DNA of 64,000 nucleotides, from contig JAFRNE010000027.1 in the NCBI GenBank assembly GCA_017430325.1, forward strand, positions 1 to 64,000. The letters are read 5' to 3'. The stretch comes from Eubacterium sp. (lineage in GTDB: Bacteria > Bacillota > Clostridia > Lachnospirales > Lachnospiraceae). A program made the position numbers and the translations under genes. The notes beneath the pieces are model-generated. The model did not search any database, was not told the origin of the DNA, and saw only the letters and a program-made list of their open reading frames with translations. Shown one piece after another: positions 17,358 to 26,196 of the stretch; the stretch's first letter is position 1, and each line of letters opens with the position of its first letter.

Positions 17358-19007
17358 ATGAAAAAAGACAAATTGAAACCCATGCTTTTCAGCGTAATGA
17401 AAACGTATGACGGTAAGAAGCTGGCAACAGACGTAATTTCAGGAATAATAGTTGCGATAATCGCGCTGCCTCTTTCGATAGCGCTTGCACTTGCATCGGG
17501 CGTGGGACCTGAGCAGGGTATCTACACAGCGATAATCGCGGGCTTCATCATTTCATTTCTTGGAGGAAGCCGAGTTCAGATCGCCGGACCGACGGCGGCA
17601 TTTGCAACGATCGTTGCAGGAATAGTAGCAAAGAGCGGAATGAGCGGACTTGCGCTCGCTACAGTTCTCGCCGGGGCGATGCTCATCATCATGGGCTTCC
17701 TCAGACTTGGCTCGCTCATCAGATTCATTCCTTATACAATAACAACCGGATTCACAGCCGGTATCGCAGTGACGATCGTGATCGGACAGATCAAGGATTT
17801 CCTGGGACTGACATATCCGGCCGGAACAGTTACTATAGAAACAACAGAGAAAGTCGAAGCGGTATTTAATAACTTCGGCACGATAAATACAGAGGCACTT
17901 ATCGTCGGTGCTGTCTGCCTGGCAGTACTCATCATCTGGCCATATATCTCAGAGATGATCCCGGGCTCGCTTATAGCAGTCATCGTGGGAATCGCAATGG
18001 TAAAGGGTCTGAAGATGGACGTAAATACTATCGGCGACCTCTACAGCATCAGCAACAAGCTGCCACAGTTCCACGCACCGGACTTCTCCTTCGAGATGAT
18101 CAAGAATGTTGCGCCGGATGCAGTTACAATAGCAATCCTTGCTGCGATCGAATCACTCCTTTCCTGCGTAGTTGCGGACGGAATGATCAACTCGCATCAC
18201 AGATCAAATATGGAGCTTATAGCTCAGGGAGCCGGAAATATCGGTTCAGCTCTCTTCGGTGGTATTCCTGCAACAGGAGCTATCGCAAGAACAGCTGCAA
18301 ATATCAAGAACGGCGGAAGAACACCGATCGCCGGTATCGTTCATTCGATCGTGCTCGTGCTTGTGCTTGTGCTCCTTATGCCATATGCAGCACTTATCCC
18401 AATGCCTACTATAGCAGCTATCCTTTTCATGGTAGCTTACAATATGTGCCAGTGGAGGACCTTCGTTCACCTCTGCAAGACGGCTCCAAAGAGCGACATA
18501 GTAGTACTTGTTGTAACCTTTGTTCTTACAGTTGTATTTGACCTTGTAGTAGCTATCGAGATCGGTATGATCATCGCCTGCGTACTTTTCATCAAGAGAA
18601 TGAGCGATGAGTCGGTTGTTTCAGGCTGGAAATACTACGACCCTGAAGAGGATCCGGATGGTGTCGACCTGAAGGAAATACCAAAGCACGTACGTATTTA
18701 CGAGATCTCAGGACCTATGTTCTTCGGTGATGCTGACAGACTTGCAGGCGTTCACTTCAAGGACTTCACTAAGGTTATCATCTTCCGTATGAGAGGCGTT
18801 CCTGCACTTGATGCTTCCGCAATGCATGCGATGGAGCAGCTTTATGAGAGATGTAAGGAAGCTGAAATTCAGATGGTATTCTCGCATGTTAACGAGCAGC
18901 CGATGAAGACTATGGAGAAATGCGGCTTCGTTGAGAAGGTCGGAAGAGAGAACTTCCGTAAGCATATCGATGATGCGATCGAATGGGCATCTAAGATGGC
19001 TGACTGA
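17358..19007 (+). CDS. SulP-family anion transporter with STAS domain
   Basis: This is a 549-residue membrane transporter of the SulP/SLC26 family, with AGAGGAAAG before ATG 17358. About 10-12 hydrophobic segments lie between residues 25 and 420, with the family motif LPLSIALALASGVGPEQGIY and the GPTAAF segment of the binding site. A cytosolic STAS domain follows (about 445-545, ending in VFSHVNEQPMKTMEKCGF). Members carry sulfate, bicarbonate, fumarate or other dicarboxylates, and the substrate cannot be read from the sequence. No sulfate-assimilation or carbonic anhydrase gene is adjacent, so 'sulfate permease' would be an over-call. It is a single gene flanked by strong terminators. Confidence 0.92.
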   Translation: MKKDKLKPMLFSVMKTYDGKKLATDVISGIIVAIIALPLSIALALASGVGPEQGIYTAIIAGFIISFLGGSRVQIAGPTAAFATIVAGIVAKSGMSGLALATVLAGAMLIIMGFLRLGSLIRFIPYTITTGFTAGIAVTIVIGQIKDFLGLTYPAGTVTIETTEKVEAVFNNFGTINTEALIVGAVCLAVLIIWPYISEMIPGSLIAVIVGIAMVKGLKMDVNTIGDLYSISNKLPQFHAPDFSFEMIKNVAPDAVTIAILAAIESLLSCVVADGMINSHHRSNMELIAQGAGNIGSALFGGIPATGAIARTAANIKNGGRTPIAGIVHSIVLVLVLVLLMPYAALIPMPTIAAILFMVAYNMCQWRTFVHLCKTAPKSDIVVLVVTFVLTVVFDLVVAIEIGMIIACVLFIKRMSDESVVSGWKYYDPEEDPDGVDLKEIPKHVRIYEISGPMFFGDADRLAGVHFKDFTKVIIFRMRGVPALDASAMHAMEQLYERCKEAEIQMVFSHVNEQPMKTMEKCGFVEKVGRENFRKHIDDAIEWASKMAD

Positions 19008-19070
19008 TACGGTCTTTACGATAATAAGATGACCGGTTGATCCTGGCCGGTGAGCATAATATATAAAGCG

Positions 19071-19103
19071 AAAACCCCTGCGGCATAGCCGACAGGGGTT
19101 TTT
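19071..19103 (+). terminator. Terminator after the SulP gene
   Basis: A perfect 10-bp stem (AAAACCCCTG with CAGGGGTTTT), a 12-base loop and further T. The rest of 19008-19425 holds the promoter below and no gene. Confidence 0.85.
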
Positions 19104-19287
19104 CGTTTGGTTGTATTTATATTAAACTGTTATAAGAACAGTATTTTACATTACTCCTGCTCAGGGATCTCGTTTGAAAGCTTTCTACAATACACGAAAT
19201 AACCAATTAATTCGGAGGAATCGCCAGTTATTCTAAAAACGTGTACAAAAGACGAGATTTATGGGGTATGTTTCACTATTATTAAAA

Positions 19288-19316
19288 TTGAAAAAAACAC
19301 CTGAAAAGTATATAAT
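19288..19316 (+). promoter_or_regulatory. Promoter of the c-di-GMP/phosphorelay operon
   Basis: TTGAAA, a 17-base spacer and a perfect TATAAT, about 110 bases before the first gene. The long leader between 19323 and 19425 shows no recognised riboswitch. Confidence 0.7.
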
Positions 19317-19425
19317 ATACTATGTGGGATTGTATTTAAAAATATGTATTGGACTATTATTGATCGTGTAAAAGGCTTATTGGCTGTGGGGGCTTAAAGC
19401 CGGTTATCATGCTCAGGAAAGGAAA

Positions 19426-21165
19426 ATGGTGCGCTTACGCATCGCGTATGGGGTTATGGAACATTTTTTTGAGACCAACGGGCTCAGGAGAAGGGTCCTT
19501 GTTGTTGAAGACGAGTTTATTAACAGAGAGATACTCGGAAATATTCTGAGTGAACATTACGACGTTACATTTGCTGAAAACGGGCAGCAGGCTTACGAGA
19601 AGCTGCACGAAAGATCGGCAAGATATTCGCTTGTCCTGCTCGATCTTATCATGCCTGTTATGGACGGCTTCACGCTTCTTGAAAAGCTCAGGGAGAGCGG
19701 TGAGCTGAAAAATATCCCGGTCATTGTCATGACCTCCGAGGAGAGTGCCGAGGTGAAGAGTATCATGCTCGGAGCTGCCGATTTTATCACAAAGCCTTAT
19801 GATATGCCTGAGGTAATACTTGCAAGATGCCAGAGGATCATCGAGCTGTATGAAGACAAGAGCATCATCAAGGGCACCGAACGAGACGATCTTACAGGAC
19901 TCTATACAAGAGAGTTCTTCTTTGAATACATACGCCAGCTGGAACTTTATAACGCCAATAAATCCATGGATGCGGTCGTGCTGAATATCGAGCATTTCCG
20001 TATGATAAATGAGATGTTCGGCCGAGAGGTAGGAGACGATGTTCTCCGCAGGACCGGTCAGATGCTGATAAAGCTTTTTGACGATCAGGCATGTATAGGC
20101 TGCAGGCTGGAGGCGGATTCATTCTATCTTTACATCAATCACCTTGAAAAATACGACGGCAGATTTGTCGGTATGCAGGAGGAGCTTGCAAGGCTTACCA
20201 AGATACCGAGGATCAGATTCAGGATCGGCATCTACCAGGAGGTGGATAAGACTGTTCCGGCAGAGACCTGGTTCGATCATGCCAAGCTTGCCTGCGACAG
20301 GATAAGAGGTGACTATACCAGGCAGATATCCTATTACAACAGAGAACAGAACGATAAGGAGCTCTACAACGAGAGGCTTATCAATGATATAGACGGTGCG
20401 ATAAATAACAAGGACCTGATGGTGTATTTCCAGCCGAAATACGGTATCCAGGGCGTGGAGCCGCGCCTCAGAAGTGCGGAGGCACTTATCAGGTGGAAGC
20501 ATCCGGAGCTGGGAATGATCAGTCCGGGGGCATTCGTTCCGCTTTTCGAGGGCAATGGTCTTATCCAGAAGCTGGACAATTATGTCTGGCAGGAAGCTGC
20601 GGCCCAGATCAAAAAATGGAAGGATAAATACGGCTTTACGGTTCCGGTTTCCGTCAATGTTTCAAGGATAGATATATATGATCCGGAGCTTGAAAATAAG
20701 CTTTCAGACCTGCTTGAGAAGAACGAGATAAATGCAGAGGATCTTATGCTGGAGATCACAGAGTCCTCTTATTCCGAGAGTGCGGAAGGCCTGATCGAGG
20801 TTGTAAACAACCTCAGAGATAAGGGCTTCAAGATAGAGATGGACGACTTCGGAGCAGGGTATTCGTCCCTGAATATGCTCACAACCATCCCGATCGACGT
20901 GCTCAAGATGGATATGATATTTATCAGAAATATGCATAAGGACGAGAAGAGCATGAAGCTCGTGGAGCTGGTTATAGATATAGCGAAATTCCTTGGTGTT
21001 CCGCTGGTTGCAGAGGGCGTTGAGGATGAGACGACTCTCCTTGAACTTAAGGAGATGGGCTGCGACATCATACAGGGTTATTATTTCTCTAAACCGGTTC
21101 CGCCGGAGGAGTTTGAAGTATTTATTGAAGAAGAGAAGAAGAAAAAGGAGGCTGCAAAATGCTGA
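19426..21165 (+). CDS. Response regulator with receiver, degenerate GGDEF and intact EAL domains
   Basis: The protein has 579 residues; ATG 19426 is preceded by AGGAAAGG. The receiver domain (about 24-145) has VVEDE and phosphoacceptor D73 (LLDLIMPVMDG), with the conserved T and K (VMTSEES, TKPYD). The GGDEF domain (about 150-300) carries EADSF at 229-233 in place of GGDEF, so cyclase activity is unlikely. The EAL domain (about 318-565) keeps E352-A-L, NVSR, EITESS, DDFGAGYSS and the EGVED and QGYYFSKP motifs, so it should hydrolyse c-di-GMP to pGpG. Phosphorylation, probably by the kinase encoded two genes downstream through the HPt protein, would control it. The gene overlaps the next by seven bases. 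Confidence 0.92.
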   Translation: MVRLRIAYGVMEHFFETNGLRRRVLVVEDEFINREILGNILSEHYDVTFAENGQQAYEKLHERSARYSLVLLDLIMPVMDGFTLLEKLRESGELKNIPVIVMTSEESAEVKSIMLGAADFITKPYDMPEVILARCQRIIELYEDKSIIKGTERDDLTGLYTREFFFEYIRQLELYNANKSMDAVVLNIEHFRMINEMFGREVGDDVLRRTGQMLIKLFDDQACIGCRLEADSFYLYINHLEKYDGRFVGMQEELARLTKIPRIRFRIGIYQEVDKTVPAETWFDHAKLACDRIRGDYTRQISYYNREQNDKELYNERLINDIDGAINNKDLMVYFQPKYGIQGVEPRLRSAEALIRWKHPELGMISPGAFVPLFEGNGLIQKLDNYVWQEAAAQIKKWKDKYGFTVPVSVNVSRIDIYDPELENKLSDLLEKNEINAEDLMLEITESSYSESAEGLIEVVNNLRDKGFKIEMDDFGAGYSSLNMLTTIPIDVLKMDMIFIRNMHKDEKSMKLVELVIDIAKFLGVPLVAEGVEDETTLLELKEMGCDIIQGYYFSKPVPPEEFEVFIEEEKKKKEAAKC

Positions 21166-21500
21166 CATTAGATGAACTTAGAAAATACGGTGCCGACGTT
21201 GACAGCGGAATGGCACGCTGCATGAATAATGAGGCTTTTTACCTGAAGCTTGTTGCAAGGTCTGTCGGCGATGCGACCTTCGAGAAGCTGCGTACGTCAA
21301 TAGATGAAAATAAGCTGGATGAGGCCTTTGAGGCGGCACATAGTCTTAAAGGTGTTCTGGGCAATCTTTCACTAACACCTATCTATGATCCGGTGGTTGA
21401 GATCACAGAGCTGCTGAGAAGCAGGACAGAGATGGACTACACGGAGCTGTCAGAGAAGATTTTTTCAAAGAGGGACGAGCTGGCGGCTATATGCGAGTAA
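21159..21500 (+). CDS. HPt-domain phosphotransfer protein
   Basis: This is a 113-residue all-helical protein with the HPt signature AHSLKGVLGNLSL, where the His (about residue 61) is the phosphoacceptor. The size matches a stand-alone HPt module. It starts seven bases inside the preceding gene, so the two are translationally coupled. Lying between a receiver-EAL protein and a hybrid kinase with its own receiver, it most likely passes phosphate from the kinase's receiver (D610) to the EAL protein's receiver (D73), or back. Confidence 0.88.
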   Translation: MLTLDELRKYGADVDSGMARCMNNEAFYLKLVARSVGDATFEKLRTSIDENKLDEAFEAAHSLKGVLGNLSLTPIYDPVVEITELLRSRTEMDYTELSEKIFSKRDELAAICE

Positions 21501-21518
21501 TACCAGGGAGGTTACCGG

Positions 21519-23561
21519 GTGTTTGGAGAACATTTTGAATTAAACGAACAGACGATACCGATAGTTGAGTCTATCGGGCGGCTGATGCCGGGAGGCTTTT
21601 TCATATATAAAGCGGCAGAGCCGGAAGAGCTGCTGTTCGCAAATAAGGCTGTATTTGACATATTTGGCTGCGAGGACCTTGAGGATTTTAAGGCTCATAC
21701 GGGCTACACCTTTAAGGGAATGCTGCATCCGGAGGATTATAAGGAAATAACAGCCTCTATTGTGTCGCAGATCGGCAAGAGAGACGATCATCTCGATCAT
21801 GTGGAATACAGGATCATCGCGAAGGACGGAAGCATCAGGTGGGTGGATGACTACGGACATTTCACGGAGACTGAGGCTTACGGCGGTATTTATTATGTAT
21901 TTATCTCTGATATAACGGAGAAGAAGGAGCAGGAGCAGTCCGACAAGGCGATGAGGCAGGCTGTGATCCAGGCTCTAAGCGAGTCCTACAGGGCGATGTG
22001 GCTGGTGGATGATCTGGAGACCGGCAACTTCATCTTCTACAGAGGTGCAAGCAGTGAGATGGCGTCGGAAATAGAAAATTACAGAAATCCGGACGGCTCG
22101 CTGAATTATTATAAAGCTAAAAAATACTATGTTGAGACGACGGTTGATGAGGCTGACAAGGAAAGGTTCGACAAGGAGATGGACCTTAAGAGGCTGGTGG
22201 AAAAGCTTGAGGAGAATCCACAGTACAGCATAACATATCTTCGAATCATGAAGGATGGCAGCAGAAGATTCTTCGAGATAGAATACGCCAGGCTGAATAT
22301 GCCCGGCGGAAAGACTGGAATCGTTATAGGGTTTAAGGATGTTGATGCCGAAACAAGAGAGACCCTTGCTCAGAACAAGACCCTCAGTGAGGCACTTGAA
22401 GCAGCACAGCAGGCGAACAGAGCCAAGTCTGCCTTCCTGTCAAATATGAGCCATGAAATACGTACTCCGATGAATGCGATAATCAGCCTTGATAATATCG
22501 CACTTTCGGATGCGGAGATTTCCGACAGGACCAAGGAATATCTCGAAAAGATAGGCACCTCGGCAAATCATCTTCTCAGCATCATAAATGATATTTTAGA
22601 TATGTCCAGGATCGAGTCAGGACGCATGGTCATAAATAACGAGGTATTTTCCTTTACGAAGATCATGGATCAGGTGACGACCATGATCGGCGGCCAGTGC
22701 CACAATAAGGGACTCGTATTTGAGCATGATATAAGCGGTGATATCTGCGAATATTATTTTGGCGACGATATGAAGCTTAAGCAGATACTGATAAATATAC
22801 TGGGTAATGCCGTTAAGTTTACTCCGGCGGGAGGGCGCGTGAGCCTTAAGGTGGAGGAGCAGGCGAGGTTCGATGACAATTCGACGCTGCGTTTTACCAT
22901 AGCTGATACCGGAATAGGTATGAGCAGTGAATACCTTCCGAGGATATTTGATGCTTTTTCGCAGGAGGATTCGTCGACTACCAATCTTTACGGCAGTACC
23001 GGACTTGGCATGCCTATAACAAAGAGCCTTGTGGAGCTGATGAATGGCACCATAAAGGTTGAAAGTGAAAAGGGTACGGGAACCACATTTACGGTTACTG
23101 TAACTCTTAAAGCTTCGGGAAGCAGCGACGACAGCGAGAAGCGGTCGGAGGCGGCGGAGGAGCATGATATTTCAAGGCTGAAGGGCAGAAGGATACTGCT
23201 TGCCGAGGACGTTATGATAAATGCGGAGATCATGATCATGGTCCTTTCCATGAGGGGCATGGAGGTCGAGCATGTTGAGAACGGAAAGCTGGCGGTGGAC
23301 AGCTTCGAGGAGCATGAACCGGGCTATTACGATGCGATATTGGTGGATATGCGCATGCCTGTGATGGATGGGCTTGAGGCGACACGGACGATACGTGCTC
23401 TTGAGAGAGAGGATGCGAAGAAGATACCGATCATCGCCCTCACCGCAAATGCCTTTGATGAGGACGTGCAGAGAAGCCTGCAGGCGGGGCTGAATGCACA
23501 TCTCAGTAAACCGGTGGAGCCGGAGGAGTTATACGAGACACTTAATAATTATTTGGAGTAA
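21519..23561 (+). CDS. Hybrid histidine kinase with PAS sensing and C-terminal receiver
   Basis: The protein has 680 residues, starting at GTG 21519 behind AGGGAGG at 21505-21511. No signal peptide or membrane helix is visible, so it is a cytosolic sensor. A PAS domain lies at about 15-140 (PEDYKEITASI to DITEKKEQEQ) and a second PAS-like domain at 145-285. HisKA carries H312 in SHEIRTPMNA. The HATPase domain has LINILGNAVKFTP (N box), ADTGIGM (G1) and GSTGLGMPI (G2). The receiver (about 555-678) has AED and D610 (LVDMRMPVMDG). The signal is unknown. With the HPt and receiver-EAL genes it forms a multistep phosphorelay that would set local c-di-GMP breakdown. Confidence 0.92.
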   Translation: MFGEHFELNEQTIPIVESIGRLMPGGFFIYKAAEPEELLFANKAVFDIFGCEDLEDFKAHTGYTFKGMLHPEDYKEITASIVSQIGKRDDHLDHVEYRIIAKDGSIRWVDDYGHFTETEAYGGIYYVFISDITEKKEQEQSDKAMRQAVIQALSESYRAMWLVDDLETGNFIFYRGASSEMASEIENYRNPDGSLNYYKAKKYYVETTVDEADKERFDKEMDLKRLVEKLEENPQYSITYLRIMKDGSRRFFEIEYARLNMPGGKTGIVIGFKDVDAETRETLAQNKTLSEALEAAQQANRAKSAFLSNMSHEIRTPMNAIISLDNIALSDAEISDRTKEYLEKIGTSANHLLSIINDILDMSRIESGRMVINNEVFSFTKIMDQVTTMIGGQCHNKGLVFEHDISGDICEYYFGDDMKLKQILINILGNAVKFTPAGGRVSLKVEEQARFDDNSTLRFTIADTGIGMSSEYLPRIFDAFSQEDSSTTNLYGSTGLGMPITKSLVELMNGTIKVESEKGTGTTFTVTVTLKASGSSDDSEKRSEAAEEHDISRLKGRRILLAEDVMINAEIMIMVLSMRGMEVEHVENGKLAVDSFEEHEPGYYDAILVDMRMPVMDGLEATRTIRALEREDAKKIPIIALTANAFDEDVQRSLQAGLNAHLSKPVEPEELYETLNNYLE

Positions 23562-23566
23562 TAAAT

Positions 23567-26041
23567 ATGTTGAAAAGAGATCTGAGTTTTCACAGAAATA
23601 GAGCGGTGGAGTTCGTAAAGGAGCTCAGCCTGAAGGATAAACTTGATATTTTATACGGAACCCTTGAGAAGAAGGCGAAGCTGGGAGTGCCTTATATCGA
23701 TTATGCGGCAGAGGCTGCTCATGGTGTGCAGGCAAGGCACGACCAGAGCTTCGACCTGGGAGAACCGGCGTATACTACTGTATTTCCGAATCCGATAGGT
23801 ATGGCGGCGACCTTTGATAAAGAGCTGATGCATCGTATCGGAGAGGTAGCCGGAACGGAAGCGAGAGGCCTTGCAAATGAAAGGGTTCATAACGGTCTCT
23901 GTCCGTTTGCGCCGACAGTAGATATGGAACGTGATCCGCGCTGGGGCAGAAATGAGGAAGCCTACGGAGAGGATCCGCGACTTGCTTCGAGACTGGCCGG
24001 AGAATATATAAAGGGCATGGCCGGGGATGATGAGAAATACGTCAGATGCGGCGCGACGCTGAAGCATTTTTACGGAAATAATGTTGAGAATAAAAGATTT
24101 ATTTCCGACAGCAGGATGCCGGAAGACCTGAAGCAGGATTATTATCTGAGGGTTTTCAGAGAGGTTATCGATTACGCACAGCCGCTTTCGGTAATGACCT
24201 CCTACAATCTGATAAATGGCGTCGCTGCGACCTTCAACCCTGAGGTGAAGGAAGTCCTGAAGGGCGGCGGAGTGCCTCTTGTGGTTTCGGATGCATATAC
24301 GCTTACACTGGCTGTAAATGAGCAGCATAGTGCAGAGGACGGCTGTGATGCCATGAAGAAGGCTGTGGATGCCGGCGTCGACATCTTTCTTGAGGGTGGC
24401 GAATACGGCAGGCCGATGATGGAGAAGGCTATCGAAAGAGGGCTTCTCACCGAGAAGGATATTGAAGAGATCATAATAAGCAAGATGACAGTTTATTCTG
24501 CGCTGGGACTTATGCGGGAGGATCTGGACAGCGACGGCTGCTCAAAGTATTTTCCAAAGGATAAATACAGTGCTTCCAGCGTAAATACAGCAGAGAACCG
24601 CAGTGTTGCCCGGGAATCTGCTGCAAGGTCGGTGGTGCTGCTGAAGAATGACGGAGTGCTGCCGGTTAGTGGAGTTGATGCGACAGGTTCGGATGATAGT
24701 GGATCAGCGGATGCAGCGGGTGATGGTGCTGTGAAGGGCGGAAGATGCTTCGCGGTTGGTCCTTTTGCGGATTTTTGTCCAATCGACTGGTACAGTGGAA
24801 TCACAGATCATAATGTGTCTGTGGCAGAGGGCATGAATATACCTGCAGAGGCTTTGATGCCTGTGGTGAAGATACGACTTGGAAGAAATGTCGATGCGAA
24901 TGAATCGGTGCCGGAGAATGGGGCTGCCGATGTTGATGAGATTGCTTCGGAGAAAGATTACGCCGGAATCGAAAATGGCAGGATCGTACCTGTTGATAAG
25001 GATAAGGCGGAGCTCTTCAGGATCATGCTGTGGGATGATTCGAGGATAACAATCAGAGCTCTTTCGACGGGCAAGCTTCTTACAACTATCTCGCCGGAGA
25101 AGAAGATAAAGAATGTTGAAGTTATCTCGGATGAATTCGTATTATATCCGAATTCGGATGAGGCCTTCAGCTGGTTTGCAAATGAGGCATTTCAGCTTAT
25201 AGATGAAAAGGACGAGGTGATACGCTTTATTCCTGATGATGCTTTAAGTTTCTGGGAGGACAGCAGGATCAGGGGAATAAAGAATCCTGACGGCAAGACA
25301 GCTCTTAGCTTTGAAACGGTTATGGATGTTGAGACATCTCTTAAGAACTTTACAGAGAAGAATGGGATCACTGCAGATGATAATATGATCGCCTGCTTCG
25401 GACTCCATCCGATCGTCAACTGCAAGGAGGAGAGAGACAGAGAAAGTATAGAACTTCCGGCTTTCCAGAGAGCGGTTGTGAGAAGGCTCAGGGAGACTTA
25501 TAAGAATATCATTCTGATGCTTATCGGAAATGGACCAATAGCTGTTAAGGAAGAGGATGAGGCACCTGAGATCAGAGCGATACTCTGGTCAGCAACAGGC
25601 TGTGAGGAGCTTGGTAACGGTATCGCCGATGTTATTTACGGAAAGCTGGGACCGGCCGGCGGAGTTTCACAGACCTGGTACGTGGGTGACCACCAGCTTG
25701 CGGATATCGAAGAATATGATATCGGAAAGAGTGGAATGACATATCTCTTTATGAAGGATAAGCCGCTTTATCGTTTTGGTTACGGTCTTAAGTTTTCAAA
25801 CTTTGAATGTGAGCTGAAGGATAGTAAAGTAAGAATTAAGAACACCGGAAAATACACATCCGACTGCACCGTACAGTTATACGAAGCGCCGGATGGAAAG
25901 TTATTCCTCTATGACGGCAGTGACAGATACGGACTGGATGTAAACGGTCAGCAGATTCCTGTGGGCAGTAAGCTTGCGGCATTCGATAGAGTCCATGATG
26001 TGAAGCCGGGAGATGAGCTTATAATTGATGTGAATATTTAG
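23567..26041 (+). CDS. Glycoside hydrolase family 3 protein with an inserted beta-rich segment
   Basis: This 824-residue GH3 enzyme, of the beta-glucosidase/beta-xylosidase type, starts five bases after the kinase gene behind TTGGAG. No signal peptide is seen, so it should act on imported oligosaccharides. The N-terminal barrel has NPIGMAATFD, the ERDPRWGRNEEAYGEDP motif, GATLKHFYGNN and nucleophile D242 (VVSDAYTL). A Gly/Ser/Asp linker (about 365-390) interrupts the start of the second domain. Residues about 480-590 form an extra beta-rich insert (RIMLWDDSRITIRALSTGK) reminiscent of a fascin-like beta-trefoil. The second domain resumes with ILMLIGNGPI, and the C-terminal fibronectin III-like domain is short. 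Substrate is not predictable. Co-transcription with a phosphorelay is unusual. Confidence 0.9.
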   Translation: MLKRDLSFHRNRAVEFVKELSLKDKLDILYGTLEKKAKLGVPYIDYAAEAAHGVQARHDQSFDLGEPAYTTVFPNPIGMAATFDKELMHRIGEVAGTEARGLANERVHNGLCPFAPTVDMERDPRWGRNEEAYGEDPRLASRLAGEYIKGMAGDDEKYVRCGATLKHFYGNNVENKRFISDSRMPEDLKQDYYLRVFREVIDYAQPLSVMTSYNLINGVAATFNPEVKEVLKGGGVPLVVSDAYTLTLAVNEQHSAEDGCDAMKKAVDAGVDIFLEGGEYGRPMMEKAIERGLLTEKDIEEIIISKMTVYSALGLMREDLDSDGCSKYFPKDKYSASSVNTAENRSVARESAARSVVLLKNDGVLPVSGVDATGSDDSGSADAAGDGAVKGGRCFAVGPFADFCPIDWYSGITDHNVSVAEGMNIPAEALMPVVKIRLGRNVDANESVPENGAADVDEIASEKDYAGIENGRIVPVDKDKAELFRIMLWDDSRITIRALSTGKLLTTISPEKKIKNVEVISDEFVLYPNSDEAFSWFANEAFQLIDEKDEVIRFIPDDALSFWEDSRIRGIKNPDGKTALSFETVMDVETSLKNFTEKNGITADDNMIACFGLHPIVNCKEERDRESIELPAFQRAVVRRLRETYKNIILMLIGNGPIAVKEEDEAPEIRAILWSATGCEELGNGIADVIYGKLGPAGGVSQTWYVGDHQLADIEEYDIGKSGMTYLFMKDKPLYRFGYGLKFSNFECELKDSKVRIKNTGKYTSDCTVQLYEAPDGKLFLYDGSDRYGLDVNGQQIPVGSKLAAFDRVHDVKPGDELIIDVNI

Positions 26042-26184
26042 ATTAATTATTACGATAGATCATAATAAAAGAATGATAACAGGGGCAGATTCCTTCCCAG
26101 GTTTCATTGTGGCGAGATTTATACCTGCATCCCGGCCGCGTCCCTTAAGGGCCGTTTCAATCCTTCTTCGTTGTATTCTTTCAT
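26042..26184 (-). other. Possible small frameshifted gene remnant
   Basis: On the minus strand, ATG at 26184 (AAGAAGG upstream) opens a frame EYNEEGLKRPLRDAAGMQV that stops at TAA 26119. Shifting by one base at that point gives a second coding-like stretch (SRHNETWEGICPCYHSFI) to a stop near 26040. It could be a frameshifted small gene after the GGDEF gene, or chance. No family was recognised. Confidence 0.2.
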
Positions 26185-26196
26185 ATCCGACCTTCT

